From Aulostomus chinensis (taxonomy: Eukaryota; Chordata; Actinopteri; Syngnathiformes; Aulostomidae), in the NCBI GenBank assembly GCA_037954235.1, contig JBBMOA010000009.1, positions 28,361,126 through 28,425,125 on the forward strand: a DNA stretch of 64,000 nt, given 5' to 3'. Below the pieces are notes generated by a model. It saw only the letters and a program-made list of their open reading frames with translations, did not search any database and was not told the origin of the DNA. Below, one piece after another: positions 54,231 through 64,000 of this stretch. The translations under genes were made by a program, and so were the position numbers. The first letter of the stretch is position 1. Each line of letters begins with the position of its first letter.

Positions 54231-56614
54231 CCTCTCTCTCTCTCATTAATCGTTCCCTTCACCTGCTACCCTGACGCACCTGAGCACAATTAACATCCCA
54301 GCAGCTCCTACCCGGTCCATGGTGGTTCCTCAAGATGGTTGCTGCACACACACAAAAAATATCCTCCTGCAGAACCTTCATCCTTTTCTCTAATTGTTCC
54401 AAACTGTCTTCCCTTTCCAGAAACTGTAACAAACATTGATGCTTCATTTTCAGTTACAGGCAGTCGCACGCTGGTTTTTACTCTGCGGAGGGAGGGTTGA
54501 CAGAATGTCTGCTGCACTGGAATCTGTCCCATAATAATCAGTGCTGCTCTAATTGTAATTCTACAACAAGTTAATGTGGTGCTTGATACGCTGAAGTGAC
54601 TATTGGACCGACAACCTTATATCATGAAATTATATTCAATTACTTGGGGATATTTATGAATACAGTGATTTCTTCAGCTGATCATTTACCCTTGCAAATG
54701 TCCACAACTGACAGAAGAAAATATAAAAGTGAAAATGTATTTCTGATCAGACGCAAACAAAGATGAAGTGCTTCCATCTGCTCTCCTCTGCTCCTCCTCT
54801 CAGCTTCTTGCCTTTGATTTCAACACACGGTCTCTTTCTCCACAAGTTATCACATCTCATTTGCTCTTTTCTATTCCTCGTTCACTCTCTTCATTTCTTC
54901 TCTCCTCCTGGCTTTTCAACACACATTTTTCTTCTCTTTTGTTTTTCACGGTGCTCACGCCACTCCTTCCTCTTATTCTCCTGTTGCTCCACAGGTTTCC
55001 TCCAAGTCCTTCTCAGTCTCATGCAATAACGCAACGTACAGTGGTCTGCTCACTTGCTTCACAGGCCCGTTGACCCTAAACAGCCAGCGCCGTTTGCACT
55101 GAGCTCGCCGCTGTTTGGAGTCCCAGTGGTCAAAGTCTGGCTCCGTTGGACCCAGCAGCAAGGTGTACTGCCCGCACGTCAACTGGCGCACTGTTCCAGT
55201 CAGGGAGACCGAGGGGAAATGTCTCTTTGAAGTGTTTTAAAGGTGTAGACTCCTTGAAAGAGGTGAAGAGACGAGTTCTCCAAGAGTCCGTCTGGTATGT
55301 TTATATCTGCCCGCCTCACTCAGACCAGCTCGCTCCTTCCACCTCCTCCAGGCGTCCCCCGTACCATCCTCACACATTGTGCTCTTGTTTCTCATTTTAT
55401 CCTGATATTTGGAAGTTTGTGTCGGTACATGCAATGCATATACAGGATGTAGAGATCTGTATGTATTTCTATTGCATAGGGAATAGGGAAACAGTGGGTG
55501 AGGGAGTGGCTGGGCTTAGGAGAAGTTCATACGTGTTCAAGACCCCCTTTAGAACAAGGGGGTTGATCACGAGAGCTCGTCCTCCAATAAACTGTTGGAA
55601 TATGTGCTGGACAGGGACGGTTCAGGGATGGTAGGTGGTCGACTGAACCCTGGGAAGGATTTGCAATCTTTCAAAATGTAGAAATGCAACTCTGTGTCTC
55701 CAGTTAGCAAAATGAAGTGTTTCACAGTTAATAACATGCAGGGAAACAGCTGTTTTATCAGAGCAGAGGAGGGTCTGGAGCCTTCCACACACAAACACAT
55801 CATCTTGACCGGCAAATTAGAATTGGTGGGGAATACTGTGGCATTTGTCAGCATGAACATTTCACATTACTGTTTTTCAGCTTGAATTTTTCACAAGCCA
55901 TATGTTGCCGTGTTGAGGACCACGCATGGAGAGCAGCTTCTAAGGAGAGCAGACAGCCTGTCTCCACACATCACGTTAGAGAGCCTCTTTAAGTGTGCAT
56001 GCATGTAGGTCTGTGCAGGAGTGTGTCTTTCCATGTGCATCTACTGTAGACCTGAATGAGCTCTTGTGTTTCAAGGTGTGCATTTTAGCATCACTTTATC
56101 TTTGTCTCATCCCTGTTTGACCTTCTTGGCAGACAGAAAGCCTGTCAGAGTGAGCTGAGTTCTTAGTAGCCGCTAATCAGTGGCGATGTATGGAGATTGC
56201 ATCCTATAGACTGAGAATCAATGAGTTGACAGTGTGCGGTGGAGTGATCAGCATAATCACTGTTCCGGTTTCGCTCAAAAGCCAAGCCAAGCTCTTTCGT
56301 CGAGACGATTGGCAAAGCCACTGGGACCCTTAAACACGGCCCATTCTTTGTCTTAAAGTCTCTTTATTGGAAGAGATCTGCAGTTCGCTCAGGGTGTTAG
56401 AGCTCCATAATCTGGATATAAAGCCTGTAATTTCCACATTTCTGTGGTGATGTGTGTAATAAAGAGAGTGAATAACAGAAAAAGACAAGGCAACGGATGG
56501 TTTAACAGATGGAGTTGCACCGATGGCAAAGGAGGAGAAGCTTTTTTCCTGCTCTGGCCCTTTACCTCTTCAGGGGGATAGGTATCTGGAGAATAAAAGC
56601 TGAACAGAGGCAAG

Positions 56615-56656
<42 letters not shown>

Positions 56657-56862
56657 ACACATAAACACACACATATAAACACACACACACACACACACAT
56701 ATAAACAACCACATACACGCACACTGACACTACTTTGCCACTTCTCAGCCCCGTTGACTTCCCTCCTGAGGTTGCTGTAGCTGTCATGTCAGCACACGTC
56801 TGTCATAAGCACGGAACAGAATGATTTCAGTCACTCCCTCCGCCCAAAACATGACAATACAA

Positions 56863-56896
<34 letters not shown>

Positions 56897-59800
56897 TGAA
56901 GACAGGGTTTGTATTATACATGTGAGCACATCAACCTTGTATGACCTAAGGGATTGTAATTATCTGATTACCCCCCCCCCACACACACACACACACACAC
57001 AAACGTGTGTGCAAACACACACTGACCAGCTGCAACTGGATATCGCTGCTACCTCCCCGATGACAACTTACTCTATAATCAATCGGCCATTAACAGGAGT
57101 GCTCAGTGGTGACACACTGCGTCAAGCTGAAATACACATGCACCATTATTGTCACCATTTATCACCGTTGCAGGAGTCTGACAAAAAGAAGTGAGAGAAT
57201 CTTCAGGGACAAGAGGCTCCTTCTTTAAAACATTCATCTCTCTCAGCGGTTTGCCTGTTGTTTGTAGACCTGAGCGGATGCCGGGTGATGCGCCACAATG
57301 TGTGCGTCTCTGTCCTCTCGCAGTGTGTTTCACTATCCTTACACTTATGAAAATGTTTGCCCTTGTCTTGTCAAGAATCATCGTGAGAGGGGGAAGTAAT
57401 GCCTGGCAGCCAGACAACAGCAAAGCCAATCTAACACAAAAGCAGTCACAAACACACACACACACAAACACATACAGGGGCAAGGTATTTGCATTCCATC
57501 CAGGACACACTTCTGCTGTGCACGGAAATTCACAAAAGTGCCTGCATGTGTATTCCAGGCTGATACCAAGATGCTGCATCTGTTTTGTTTTGTTATTTTT
57601 AAGAATTCAAGAAAACACTCCGACTCAACTTTCATTTTCTCTTCCAGATATCTGCTAATGTAAGATTTCCTCCTGTTGGATGTTGAGACACACGACACAA
57701 CGACTGCAGGAGGACGGGCTTTGATATCAGAGATGCTCACATGCACAAACCATGACAAACAAAGACAACCACTTCAGATGAAGGGCAGCTGGTGACACTG
57801 CTCTCAACCACCACACAAGCGCCAAAGGCAGAGCTTAACATTTCCCAGCCATCACTGTCAGTGACGGGCAGCCAACCCAAACACAAAGCCACTGCTAGGA
57901 CTTCCCGCTTGGGTCCAAAGGTGGTTTTGTCATTGCCAATTATTTATTTTGGCCAGATTTGTGTTTAACGTCTTAGTCTCATCCCTGCCTTGGTCCTTCG
58001 CTCGCTGCACACGTGCGAGAGAGCCATCTTGGAATATCCATCCATTTTCTATACCCTGTATCCCTTAAGGGTTGCGGGGGTGCCGGAGCCTATCCCACAT
58101 TGGGTGAGAGTCCGGTTCACCCTAGACGGGTCGCCATTCCATCACGGGGCCATCAGGAACATTTGCAAACAACAGTGACCCTTCGGTTGCTAGATGGCCA
58201 CGCTACCTCTGAGCCATGCCGTCCGTCCCCCCATCTTGAACTAGAGTAGGGATCATATTTTTATAAATGAATAAAGGATTGGTTTTATTCACTATTTATG
58301 ACACTTCTGACTCCATTCTGCACGTTTGTTGTGCTGCACATCTCAGGTTCTAATTGTGAGTGTCAGATGTTTGATGTATCAAGTTTCATCTCAGCTATCG
58401 AATAAATTACAATCAATCTTTGTTGTGTACTGCGAGATACCAGATTCTTGACAAATATATCCGAGTATTAATATATCTGGTAACTAGTTACAATTAGTTT
58501 AAGTAAAAAGTTAATAAAACAAGAAATATTAGCAAAGGTGAGCATAGAGGTTCACGGCAATTATCACATTTACTAAAGCTTACAGATTAAATATTACTGA
58601 AACTGCAATATGGCCCAGTGCAGCACCTGCTGTGGGAGACCAGCACATTTTCTTATGAAGGTCAAAAGCTAATTTTAGCATTCATCGTTTCATCTGAATA
58701 TGATGTGACTCTTTGTTTAGCATATTGTTCACTGTTACATCATATCTGTAAATTCTGCTGTGTTGCTGCTGTAACTGTGTGCATCTCAGTGTTCTAATTT
58801 CCTGCTCTAAACATATTGCAGAAAACCTGACGTTCATAAAGTATTCCGCTCCAAGCCTTGCTGCGCCTGGTGTTTGTGTCTCATTTGTCATGTAAAACTG
58901 CTCACAGCAAATTTAAAAAATGCCAAATAAATGAAAATCAACATTTTAAAAAAGTACTCCACACAAATAACACCACAACACTTTAAGTCTAAAAACCAAA
59001 CGAGTATGAACCACAAGAGTGTGGCGTAATTGTGTAACATGACGTGTACACTAATTTACACGTACCTACTCAACACGGATCTGCAGCCCGATAAAATGAC
59101 CCTGGAGCTTTGCGCCTTTGTAACATTCTCAACAAAAACCGCTCTAATACACAACAGGAGTTCACATGCATGTTTCCAACCGGTGCAGGTGTTTGTGAGC
59201 AGTGTGACCTCAGGCACATGAAACTCATCCACACACAGTGAGCAGCTTCAATGTTCTTTCCATTAAAGCTTTTTTTCTCCCAGAGGAAGGTAATTTTCAG
59301 CTTGACACACAGGTGATCATTGTAAAGTGGGAGGGTGGAGATACCAGCCCTCACATGAGAAATGAACTGGAAAGCAGTAAGAGGCCTCTGGGCACAATCA
59401 GGCTCCTGACTCAGCCACTTGGCCCATGAGGAGCGGTATCATGAACCCAGGCATTTCTGAGCTGTGACGCTCTCTGGTGATGTGTTATAACCTACAGCCA
59501 GCATCGTCCCTCACTGATGGGAAAACGTGAATGCCCCTGAACTGAGAAGACCCCTTTTGTTGGGTTACTCACACCCCCCCTGCCTTTTTATTGAACAAGA
59601 GTTTGTGTGAGCTTCCTGAAAAGCCGCCTCTGTGGTCGTACCTCATTGTGAATCTGACCCCTTGTGTCCCTCGGCTACAGCACAGGTCTATTCATCCAAT
59701 TTCACAACGTGTGAAAAGAAATTGGCTGCAGTGGCTGCTACAGTGATCATCTAGCAGATGCAATACACATTCGTACAAAGGTGCTTTATGCACAGTCACG

Positions 59801-59931
59801 TGTGAATGGACATGAACAGAAACAGTCCTACCTGTGTGGCTCCTGTGTGCATGTGTGAGGGAAGCCAGACAAAGAGACAGCAGCAGACTCCACACACCTA
59901 CTCCGCAGATGCAAGGGCCCCGCTCCCGCAT
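22791..59931 (-). CDS. tafa3: TAFA-family (FAM19A) secreted chemokine-like protein, four coding exons, most likely tafa3
   Basis: Spliced CDS is 59931-59832, 31907-31758, 27049-26925, 22802-22791 (100+150+125+12 = 387 nt, 128 residues plus stop). TAFA proteins are small secreted brain-enriched neurokines; members bind neurexins or G-protein-coupled receptors. Residues 1-28 look like a signal peptide with a hydrophobic core from about 11 to 25 and likely cleavage after Thr-His-Ala28. The mature part has ten cysteines at 41, 49, 50, 64, 66, 81, 93, 98, 104 and 115, i.e. spacing 7-0-13-1-14-11-4-5-10, which is the TAFA1-4 signature. Motifs seen include CEVIAAHRCCNKNK, IEERSQTVKCSCFPGQ, KWWCQMQPC and EGEECKVLPDL. 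The LPDL-T-GW segment and C-terminal KTTKVTR match what I recall of TAFA3; TAFA2 has different residues there. The KNKIEER and GNKV segments are shared with TAFA2 and may be ancestral. Family assignment is near certain; the paralogue is less so. Introns are 27,924, 4,708 and 4,122 bp. Confidence 0.93.
24162..24233. repeat. (CA)n microsatellite
   Basis: About 25 pure units, then CTCACACAAA-interrupted units. It lies in tafa intron 3. Confidence 0.95.
24583..24660. repeat. pyrimidine-rich CT block
   Basis: CTCTCTC stretches interrupted by CATCTTCT and TTTTTCTTCC. Confidence 0.75.
26141..26180. repeat. GT/GTAT microsatellite
   Basis: (GT)n with TATG interruptions. Confidence 0.9.
26490..26529. 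repeat. CA/CAGA microsatellite
   Basis: ACAGACACACAGACACAGAC followed by pure CA. Confidence 0.9.
26653..26713. repeat. (GT)n microsatellite
   Basis: About 30 pure GT units, roughly 210 bp past the donor of the last cysteine exon on the intron 3 side. Confidence 0.95.
26925..27049 (-). CDS. tafa3: tafa exon encoding the second cysteine cluster
   Basis: This is a 125-nt exon. The acceptor is CTTTCTCTTTCTGCAG, and the first two bases CC complete Ala84 with the G left by the previous exon. It encodes ASIVAQKWWCQMQPC, MEGEECKVLPDLTGW and SCSTGNKVKTTK, with cysteines 93, 98, 104 and 115. The donor is CCAAG|GTTGGT at 26924, a weak match to consensus. Without splicing, the frame runs four more codons (Val-Gly-Leu-Val) to a TGA at 26912-26910. 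Splicing is preferred because the next exon supplies the expected Val-Thr-Arg end in the right phase; an intron-retained form ending in VGLV remains possible. Confidence 0.96.
28091..28289 (-). mobile_element. 5'-truncated SINE copy with CATC tail
   Basis: CATC-type repeats (28091-28192) are followed by TTTTCTACCACTTATCCTGT, GGCTGGAGCCTATCCC and GTTCACCCTGGACAGG, which is the SINE 3' region in reverse. The copy breaks off where the palindrome at 28279 begins, so the two features overlap by a few bases. Confidence 0.8.
28279..28352. repeat. perfect 74-bp palindrome with (TA)20 core
   Basis: CAGGTTGCCAATAGGAG (28279-28295) is followed by 40 bp of alternating TA and then the exact reverse complement CTCCTATTGGCAACCTG (28336-28352). 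The left arm belongs to the SINE 3' region. Confidence 0.97.
28353..28557. repeat. AT / GATA / TTTA simple-repeat array
   Basis: Directly after the palindrome come (TA)n interrupted by GATATA, then (GATA)n blocks near 28438-28462 and 28504-28544, ending in TTTATTTATTTATTTT. Confidence 0.95.
30841..30872 (-). mobile_element. V-SINE-like conserved motif, second copy
   Basis: The reverse complement reads TTGGCAGATGCTTTTGTCC then AAAGCGATGTAC, the same motif as at 7897 with a few substitutions. It lies in tafa intron 2. Confidence 0.55.
31758..31907 (-). CDS. tafa3: tafa exon encoding the first cysteine cluster
   Basis: This is the 150-nt phase 1 to phase 1 exon for residues 34-84. The acceptor is GTGTTTGACAG (AG at 31909-31908) and the donor is GATG|GTATGT (GT at 31757-31756). 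It encodes HVKAGTCEVIAAHRCC, the NKNKIEERSQTVKCSCF segment and GQVAGTTRAMPSCVD, with cysteines 41, 49, 50, 64, 66 and 81. Reading through the donor would give a non-TAFA tail, so splicing here is expected. Met78 before the PSCVD motif is a position I recall as Ala or Lys in mammalian paralogues. Confidence 0.97.
32161..32577. mobile_element. foldback/MITE-like element with about 40-bp inverted ends
   Basis: The left end starts TGAGACCTACAGATGCC and continues CTGACTGCTAGTTAGCTT. The right end, read in reverse, starts TGAGACCTACAGAGGCC and continues CTGACTGCTAGTTAGCTT, with a 5-base offset between the blocks. About 340 bp lie between the arms and no transposase frame is present. I see no convincing target-site duplication, so the DNA-transposon interpretation is an inference. 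Confidence 0.6.
36345..36416. repeat. (GT)n microsatellite
   Basis: About 36 pure units in tafa intron 1. Confidence 0.97.
37208..37228. repeat. poly(T) run
   Basis: About 20 consecutive T. Confidence 0.85.
38420..38471. repeat. (CA)n microsatellite
   Basis: About 26 pure units; a short (GT)10 tract at 38305-38324 precedes it in inverted orientation. Confidence 0.95.
39010..39175. repeat. fragment of a dispersed fish repeat
   Basis: The segments GACGTCTATGAGAGAATGGC, TTTTATGGTCTCAGTCGGTA, GCAGCATGACATTC and GTGATTGACATGTCGCTACC occur in this order in a repeat I recognise as abundant in teleost genomes. I cannot give its class. The copy is diverged. Confidence 0.5.
41419..41475. repeat. (GT)n microsatellite
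   Basis: About 28 pure units. Confidence 0.95.
44436..44452. repeat. poly(G) run
   Basis: Seventeen consecutive G, a tract prone to quadruplex formation and sequencing error. Confidence 0.85.
50672..50910 (-). mobile_element. old, diverged SINE copy
   Basis: In reverse it retains TCCATGGC, GAAGAAGCTGGAGCACTC, CATAGAGAACCCACGCAGAC and CAGAACCCTCTGGCTGTGAG, which parallel the body and head of the copies at 9706 and 11383. No GGAT tail or flanking repeat is visible. Confidence 0.65.
54140..54244. repeat. (CT)n microsatellite with CCCT interruptions
   Basis: Over 100 bp of CT units. The Arg/Glu frames on the minus strand are its translation. Confidence 0.95.
56616..56705. repeat. CA / ATACAC compound microsatellite
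   Basis: CA units with ATA interruptions; GT (56864-56895) and CA (56981-57000) tracts follow nearby. Confidence 0.95.
56864..56895. repeat. (GT)n microsatellite
   Basis: Sixteen GT units, inverted relative to the neighbouring CA tracts. Confidence 0.9.
58032..58230 (-). mobile_element. short SINE with tRNA-like head and shared 3' tail
   Basis: Read on the minus strand the head GGCATGGCTCAGAGGTAG resembles a tRNA A box. The 3' part (ATGGCGACCCGTCTAGGGTG, GGGATAGGCTCCGG, ATGGATGG) is the same as in the other SINEs here. A perfect 8-bp direct repeat CCATCTTG flanks it (58024-58031 and 58231-58238). It lacks the middle region of the 370-bp copies, so it is a different subfamily or an internally deleted copy. 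Confidence 0.78.
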
Positions 59932-59932
59932 T
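59832..59932 (-). CDS. tafa3: tafa exon with start codon and signal peptide
   Basis: The acceptor is a T-rich tract followed by CCTGGCAG, with the AG at 59934-59933. The exon begins one base before ATG (59931-59929). It encodes 33 codons plus one base: a short basic n-region (MRERGPC), a Leu-rich hydrophobic stretch (VWSLLLSLCLASL) and THAHRSHT. The donor is CACAG|GTAGGA, with GT at 59831-59830. It leaves phase 1, and the leftover G joins TG of the next exon to give Val34. That phase match and the signal-peptide character are the reasons for choosing this exon and start. Only one untranslated base lies in this exon, so the 5' UTR must come from an upstream exon I could not identify. Confidence 0.88.
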
Positions 59933-60290
59933 CTGCCAGGAAAAAACACACACACACTCCATCAGAGAATACACGTGGAGAACGTCGTTCCACGTCAAAC
60001 AGCACTCAGTTCGGGGTTCGGGTTAGTCTCCCTTCCAGCCTTTGAGAAGCGTAAAACACTGACAACACGGAGAGAACTGTAAATCACACTGGCACAACAG
60101 GTTTGGTCTGACAGCTGGTAAAACGCACTTCACAAGTCATTAACAAGTAGAAAATTATTGCTCAGTGCAAAATCATTCAAGAGGAAGGAAAGGGGAGAGA
60201 AACATAGAGATGCAGGAGGAAGTATAGAAGATATGAGGAAACTTGCTCTTTATTTTCCTACGTTTGCAAGCCAACTCCTGTTCGTATAGT

Positions 60291-60335
60291 CGTGTGTGCG
60301 TGTGCGTGTGCATGTGCGTGTGTGTGTGTGCGTGT
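60291..60335. repeat. GT/GCGT microsatellite
   Basis: Interrupted GT units with GCGTGTGCATGTGCG variants. Confidence 0.85.
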
Positions 60336-62743
60336 TTGGATGGTTGCAAATAGATGGCATCTGCTGAGTGTCAGAGTGGAAATCAGTCCAACGATTGGAT
60401 GGGAAAACACAGGCTGTCATAAAAACTGATGAAAAATGTATAATACAAATCAAACACATGATCATTTATTTATCAGCAGTATTTATGAACCTGGATCATC
60501 ATTCTGTATTTTATTCTGCCGGAAGATGGAAACAGTTCTGAGTAAAAACATCTCCCTGCACCAATGACAGCAGGTATTTACATCAAAGCAGTACAGCATA
60601 CCTTTATATTCTGGGCAACAAACTGTGAGTAAGTTTGGGTACACACACGTGTTTCTACTACATTTGTTGCACACACAACTTCAAGAGACCTGCAAAGCAA
60701 AAGCAAGAAAACGCTCCATTTTACCTTCTTAGAATTCTCTAAACAGGAAGTACATGTAGATGGATGTTGATTTCCTCAGAGCACTTTTACCCGCCACACA
60801 CTCTTCATTTCTGCAACCGAAATTCTCCACAGACCTGATTTGTGTTTTAGCTCTTGATAGGAGAAGAAAGAAAATGTCATTGCTGGGGACATTTAGAATA
60901 ATAAAGTGCATATAAAACAGATTTAGTGTTGAGCTACTCTTTGAATTTGTTCATGGTTGTTGATTTACTTCCATAGTGAGACAGCAGGTGTTGCAAAGAA
61001 AAATATAAAAGTCTCCTGTGAGCTTTTGAGCAGATATGAGATGACGTAAGTAAAGCAAACCCAACTTTCCAGGACAGCGTGTGAATCTGTGTAGATTAGC
61101 TCTGTGCAGACGAGATTAAACACACACCTGGTTAGGTTGTGCCTTCATGTGTCTTTTTGTGCACATGTATTTGGACCCGCATGTGTGTGAGCGCTGTTGT
61201 CATGAGGAAGTGTGTGTGAGTGCTAAGCCTTGGCTTGAGTTCTGAGCGGGGTGTGTGTGAGTCATCTGGCTATGCAGCCAGGCATTTCTAGAGCCGGGTG
61301 AAGCTGCAAAGCCAGACAGGCTGAGCCAAGGCTTTTTCTGGTTAGAGGGCATCACACACATACACAAGGAATCATACACATGTACACTTTATTGTCACTT
61401 TTGCTCTCTTCTCTCATCCATCTCCTCCACAGTGCTCTTCCTACACCCTCGCCTCCTCTTCCTCCCACCCTCCTGGCCTCACCTATGCACTGCCAGTAGT
61501 AAATAATTAGGAAACAAAGCAGAGACGCTGCCTGCTTCCACTCCAGCTCATTTAGACACACAGCAGTGTTTGTGATGATGCAGTGCTACTTCATTACGGC
61601 TGGTTGTTTGGTCTGTCTGCCGCAGAATGAGTGGGTGTGTGATGTAGAAATGGATTCAGAAAGAAGCAGGAAAAGAGTGAGAGAACAAGAGAAAGAGGGC
61701 TGTGAATGTGTGATGAACACAGGGTTCTGATGAATAGCATCTATCGCAACAGTTTGACTCTCCATCAGCGTCGGAGTTAGCGGTGACTTGTGCACACGTC
61801 TGAGCAGAGCAACATAAACCTCACAAAGGAGCGTCTTCATCCACTGATGGAATTAAAGACTGCGAGTGAAAGAGTGGATGAGTATTTAAACCTGATTGCA
61901 TTCTGCTTGTCAACACCTTGCATGTGTTTGTGAATTGTTCCAGGTGTTGAGGACACTGTACAGGTATTACAGATGTCGGCCTTCCCAGATCATATCCGCC
62001 AGCAAGAGGAGAGGTAAGAGAGCAGCACTGGATCCTGTAACCCTGGATGATGTTGCTTTCATTAGATGAACACAGTGGAGCAAAAGAGAGAGGAAGAACA
62101 AGGCGAAAGAGATGGAGTGGGAGAAAGAGTGGTGGTCTCCGATGAGTTCTGCAGTCTGTTCCATCCCTTTAATTAGTCCCACTGGAATGCCCTCCCAGCA
62201 CCATGCGGCGAATCAGCTTCCCCTCTCCATCTCCACTCCGTATTTGCGTGTGCGCGCACGTGGGCGTGTGTATGCATCTTAGCGAAAGCCGGACAGACAT
62301 CTCGCGGGCATATGAGCTCTGTTTGAGTTCCAAACAGTTGAAGAAAAAATGTAGAGGAAATACATTAATATTCAAGGAGTTTCCATTCGCTGAGATATTC
62401 ACCATTTGGAAAATGGGTTGCATGGACTCGCCGCATCAGTCAGAGTGGTAATTAACAGGACGTGATTGTGATTTCTGAAGATACACAGCATCACGATATC
62501 ACTGCTTGTCTTGAAAAAATATATGAAGGGGTTTTTAAAGTGGGAAATCGTTTTAGTGTGTGTCAGTGAAATATATCATTTGTGAGAATAAATTGTATTG
62601 AAGCAGCAGGTTATGCAGCTATAATGTAGAACATTTAAATACTTTCTGTGTCAAATTGTGTGATATAGTGTTGGGTAATTTGTCATGGAGTGTTTGCACC
62701 ACCAAACAGCAATTCAGCAGTGAAATCAGTAACTCCCACAAGC

Positions 62744-62748
<5 letters not shown>

Positions 62749-62790
<42 letters not shown>
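62749..62790. repeat. (GT)n microsatellite
   Basis: About 20 pure units. Confidence 0.95.
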
Positions 62791-62791
<1 letters not shown>

Positions 62792-64000
62792 ATCTATCAC
62801 ACAAAACTAGCATTTGTATGTCTATGAAGAGAGAAAAATAGATATGACTCTTATTCATCCTGATCATTTATCAGAGAGACGACTATCTCAGTCTCCTGAG
62901 AAGCAGAGCGGTGGCGGTCACTCACACTAGCTCGCTGTAGTATCAAAAGCAATGTGAAGATATTGTCTGATGTTGTCGAGAGGAAGTGCAGAGAAAGGAC
63001 ACAGCCATGATATGAAGACAAAAAAGTTAACGATGCTGTCAAAAGGGGGGAGGAAGAACAAGCGAAGAAGACAAAGGGGCAGAGGCTGAAGGAGAGCGGA
63101 GGAAACGAGGACTGAAGTCTTTCACGGATCACGATAATGTCACCATTCCAGCCGTTGTCTTGCTGAATGTTGATGTATTTAAGACATCAGATAATACATT
63201 ACATGTCATTCCATGTAAACAACCTCTTCAATCGGTTGTCCTACCGTATAAAAATAAAAATGATGTGTCGCTTCATCAAAGGAAAGATTTTCTGTCTGAG
63301 TGTTGTGTGGCTTGACTTGTCCATCCATCCACCAACACGGCTGGATGGCCAACAGACTCACATGGCGCTCAGAGGATGAATCCTGGAGAGTTTCTTCTTC
63401 TGTTCTATTGCATTTTAGGACCAGCAGCAGATTCATCGTCATCCTGGCTGGACACATCGTGAACATTACGACGAAGACATTTTTGTTTTAAAAATGAAGA
63501 GACAACACCAAGCAATGTCATCAGTTACATTTTGGGTTTGACAAGTGTTGGCATGCTAACATGCTAAACTAAGACAGTAAACATAACTATACCTGAAAAA
63601 CATCAGAATGTTTTTCATTTTGAGTGTGTTAGCACACTGACATGAACTCAAAACACCGTAGCGCATACATGAAGTCTGTCAGACCTCTAGCAAGTCTGTA
63701 GACCTTTCAAACTAAAGGTCTTCAGACCTCGAACACGTTTTTAGACTTTTTTACTTTGAAGGTTTGATTCCTGTCTGAGAATATGATCCTCCATATGATA
63801 GATCACAAAGGGCAAGAGTTTATCTGAGTGACACACAATGACACACACGCAAATACTTCAAACACACAAGTATGTACTGTAAAGAACTAGATGAGTTTTT
63901 ATACCTTTGTGTTGTCCTATTTTTTGACCTTCAAACCTCAAGTTAGGGATGACGCCCAAATGCTTGCTTACACCATGGTCATTTGCCCAAGACAAAAACA

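Larger units (their letters stand above)
31908..59831 (-). other. tafa intron 1 (27.9 kb)
   Basis: This intron separates the signal-peptide exon from the first cysteine exon. It holds the foldback element at 32161-32577, a possible old LTR-like segment near 34079-34520, a dispersed repeat fragment at 39010-39175, SINE remnants at 50672-50910 and 58032-58230, and microsatellites at 36345, 38305, 38420, 41419, 53456, 54140, 56616, 56864 and 56971. AT-rich blocks with many TAATTA-type motifs (36480-36620, 40800-41160) may be regulatory. No further TAFA-like or other exon was recognised. Confidence 0.85.
59933..64000. other. sequence upstream of the tafa start exon; no exon recognised
   Basis: This must hold either the gene's 5' intron or its promoter and first non-coding exon. 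GT tracts lie at 60291-60335 and 62749-62790. I see no CpG-island-like block, clear TATA/initiator arrangement or coding exon. A 10-bp inverted match AGCCTTGGCT / AGCCAAGGCT flanks roughly 85 bp near 61226-61335. Open frames here are short and lack domains. Confidence 0.6.

Noticed and set aside
54140..54244. Arg/Glu-rich small proteins on the minus strand
   Set aside because: Translation of a CT/GA microsatellite.
61226..61335. Possible microRNA-like hairpin
   Set aside because: The 10-bp stem is too short for its ~85-nt loop and I recognise no mature microRNA.

Overview
The window looks like vertebrate nuclear DNA, most probably from a teleost fish. It is dense in dinucleotide microsatellites, carries tRNA-derived SINEs with (GGAT)n tails and other dispersed repeats common in fish genomes, has no compact gene arrangement, and contains one gene split by introns of several to tens of kilobases. 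Nothing resembles a bacterial, plasmid or phage layout.

I could assemble one protein-coding gene, on the minus strand: a TAFA (FAM19A) secreted chemokine-like neurokine. Its four coding exons are 59931-59832 (start codon and signal peptide), 31907-31758 (first six cysteines), 27049-26925 (last four cysteines) and 22802-22791 (last three residues and stop). Phases agree at all three junctions, every junction is GT-AG, and the spliced frame encodes 128 residues with exactly the ten-cysteine spacing of TAFA1-4. Residues diagnostic between paralogues point to tafa3 rather than tafa2. The 3' UTR probably runs from 22790 to a poly(A) signal at 21948-21953. The 5' non-coding exon and promoter were not located; they lie somewhere right of 59932 or outside the window.

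Layout: 1-21.9 kb is intergenic DNA downstream of the gene. It holds an 18-bp minisatellite of about 60 copies (4363-5437), many (GT)n/(CA)n tracts, two nearly full-length SINEs (9706-10076 and 11383-11730) with visible target-site duplications, and a truncated SINE copy at 20.46 kb. 21.9-22.8 kb is the 3' UTR and last coding exon. 22.8-59.8 kb is exons and introns; intron 1 alone is 27.9 kb. The introns contain further SINE copies, a perfect 74-bp palindrome with a (TA)20 core (28279-28352), a 417-bp foldback element (32161-32577) and AT-rich blocks that look like candidate enhancers. 59.9-64 kb is upstream flank or 5' intron.

Apart from this gene, long open frames in the window are microsatellite or minisatellite translations or chance frames without recognisable domains. 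I found no tRNA or rRNA gene, no CRISPR array and no undescribed multi-gene system. The most informative result is the reconstruction of the split gene, including its 12-nt terminal coding segment.
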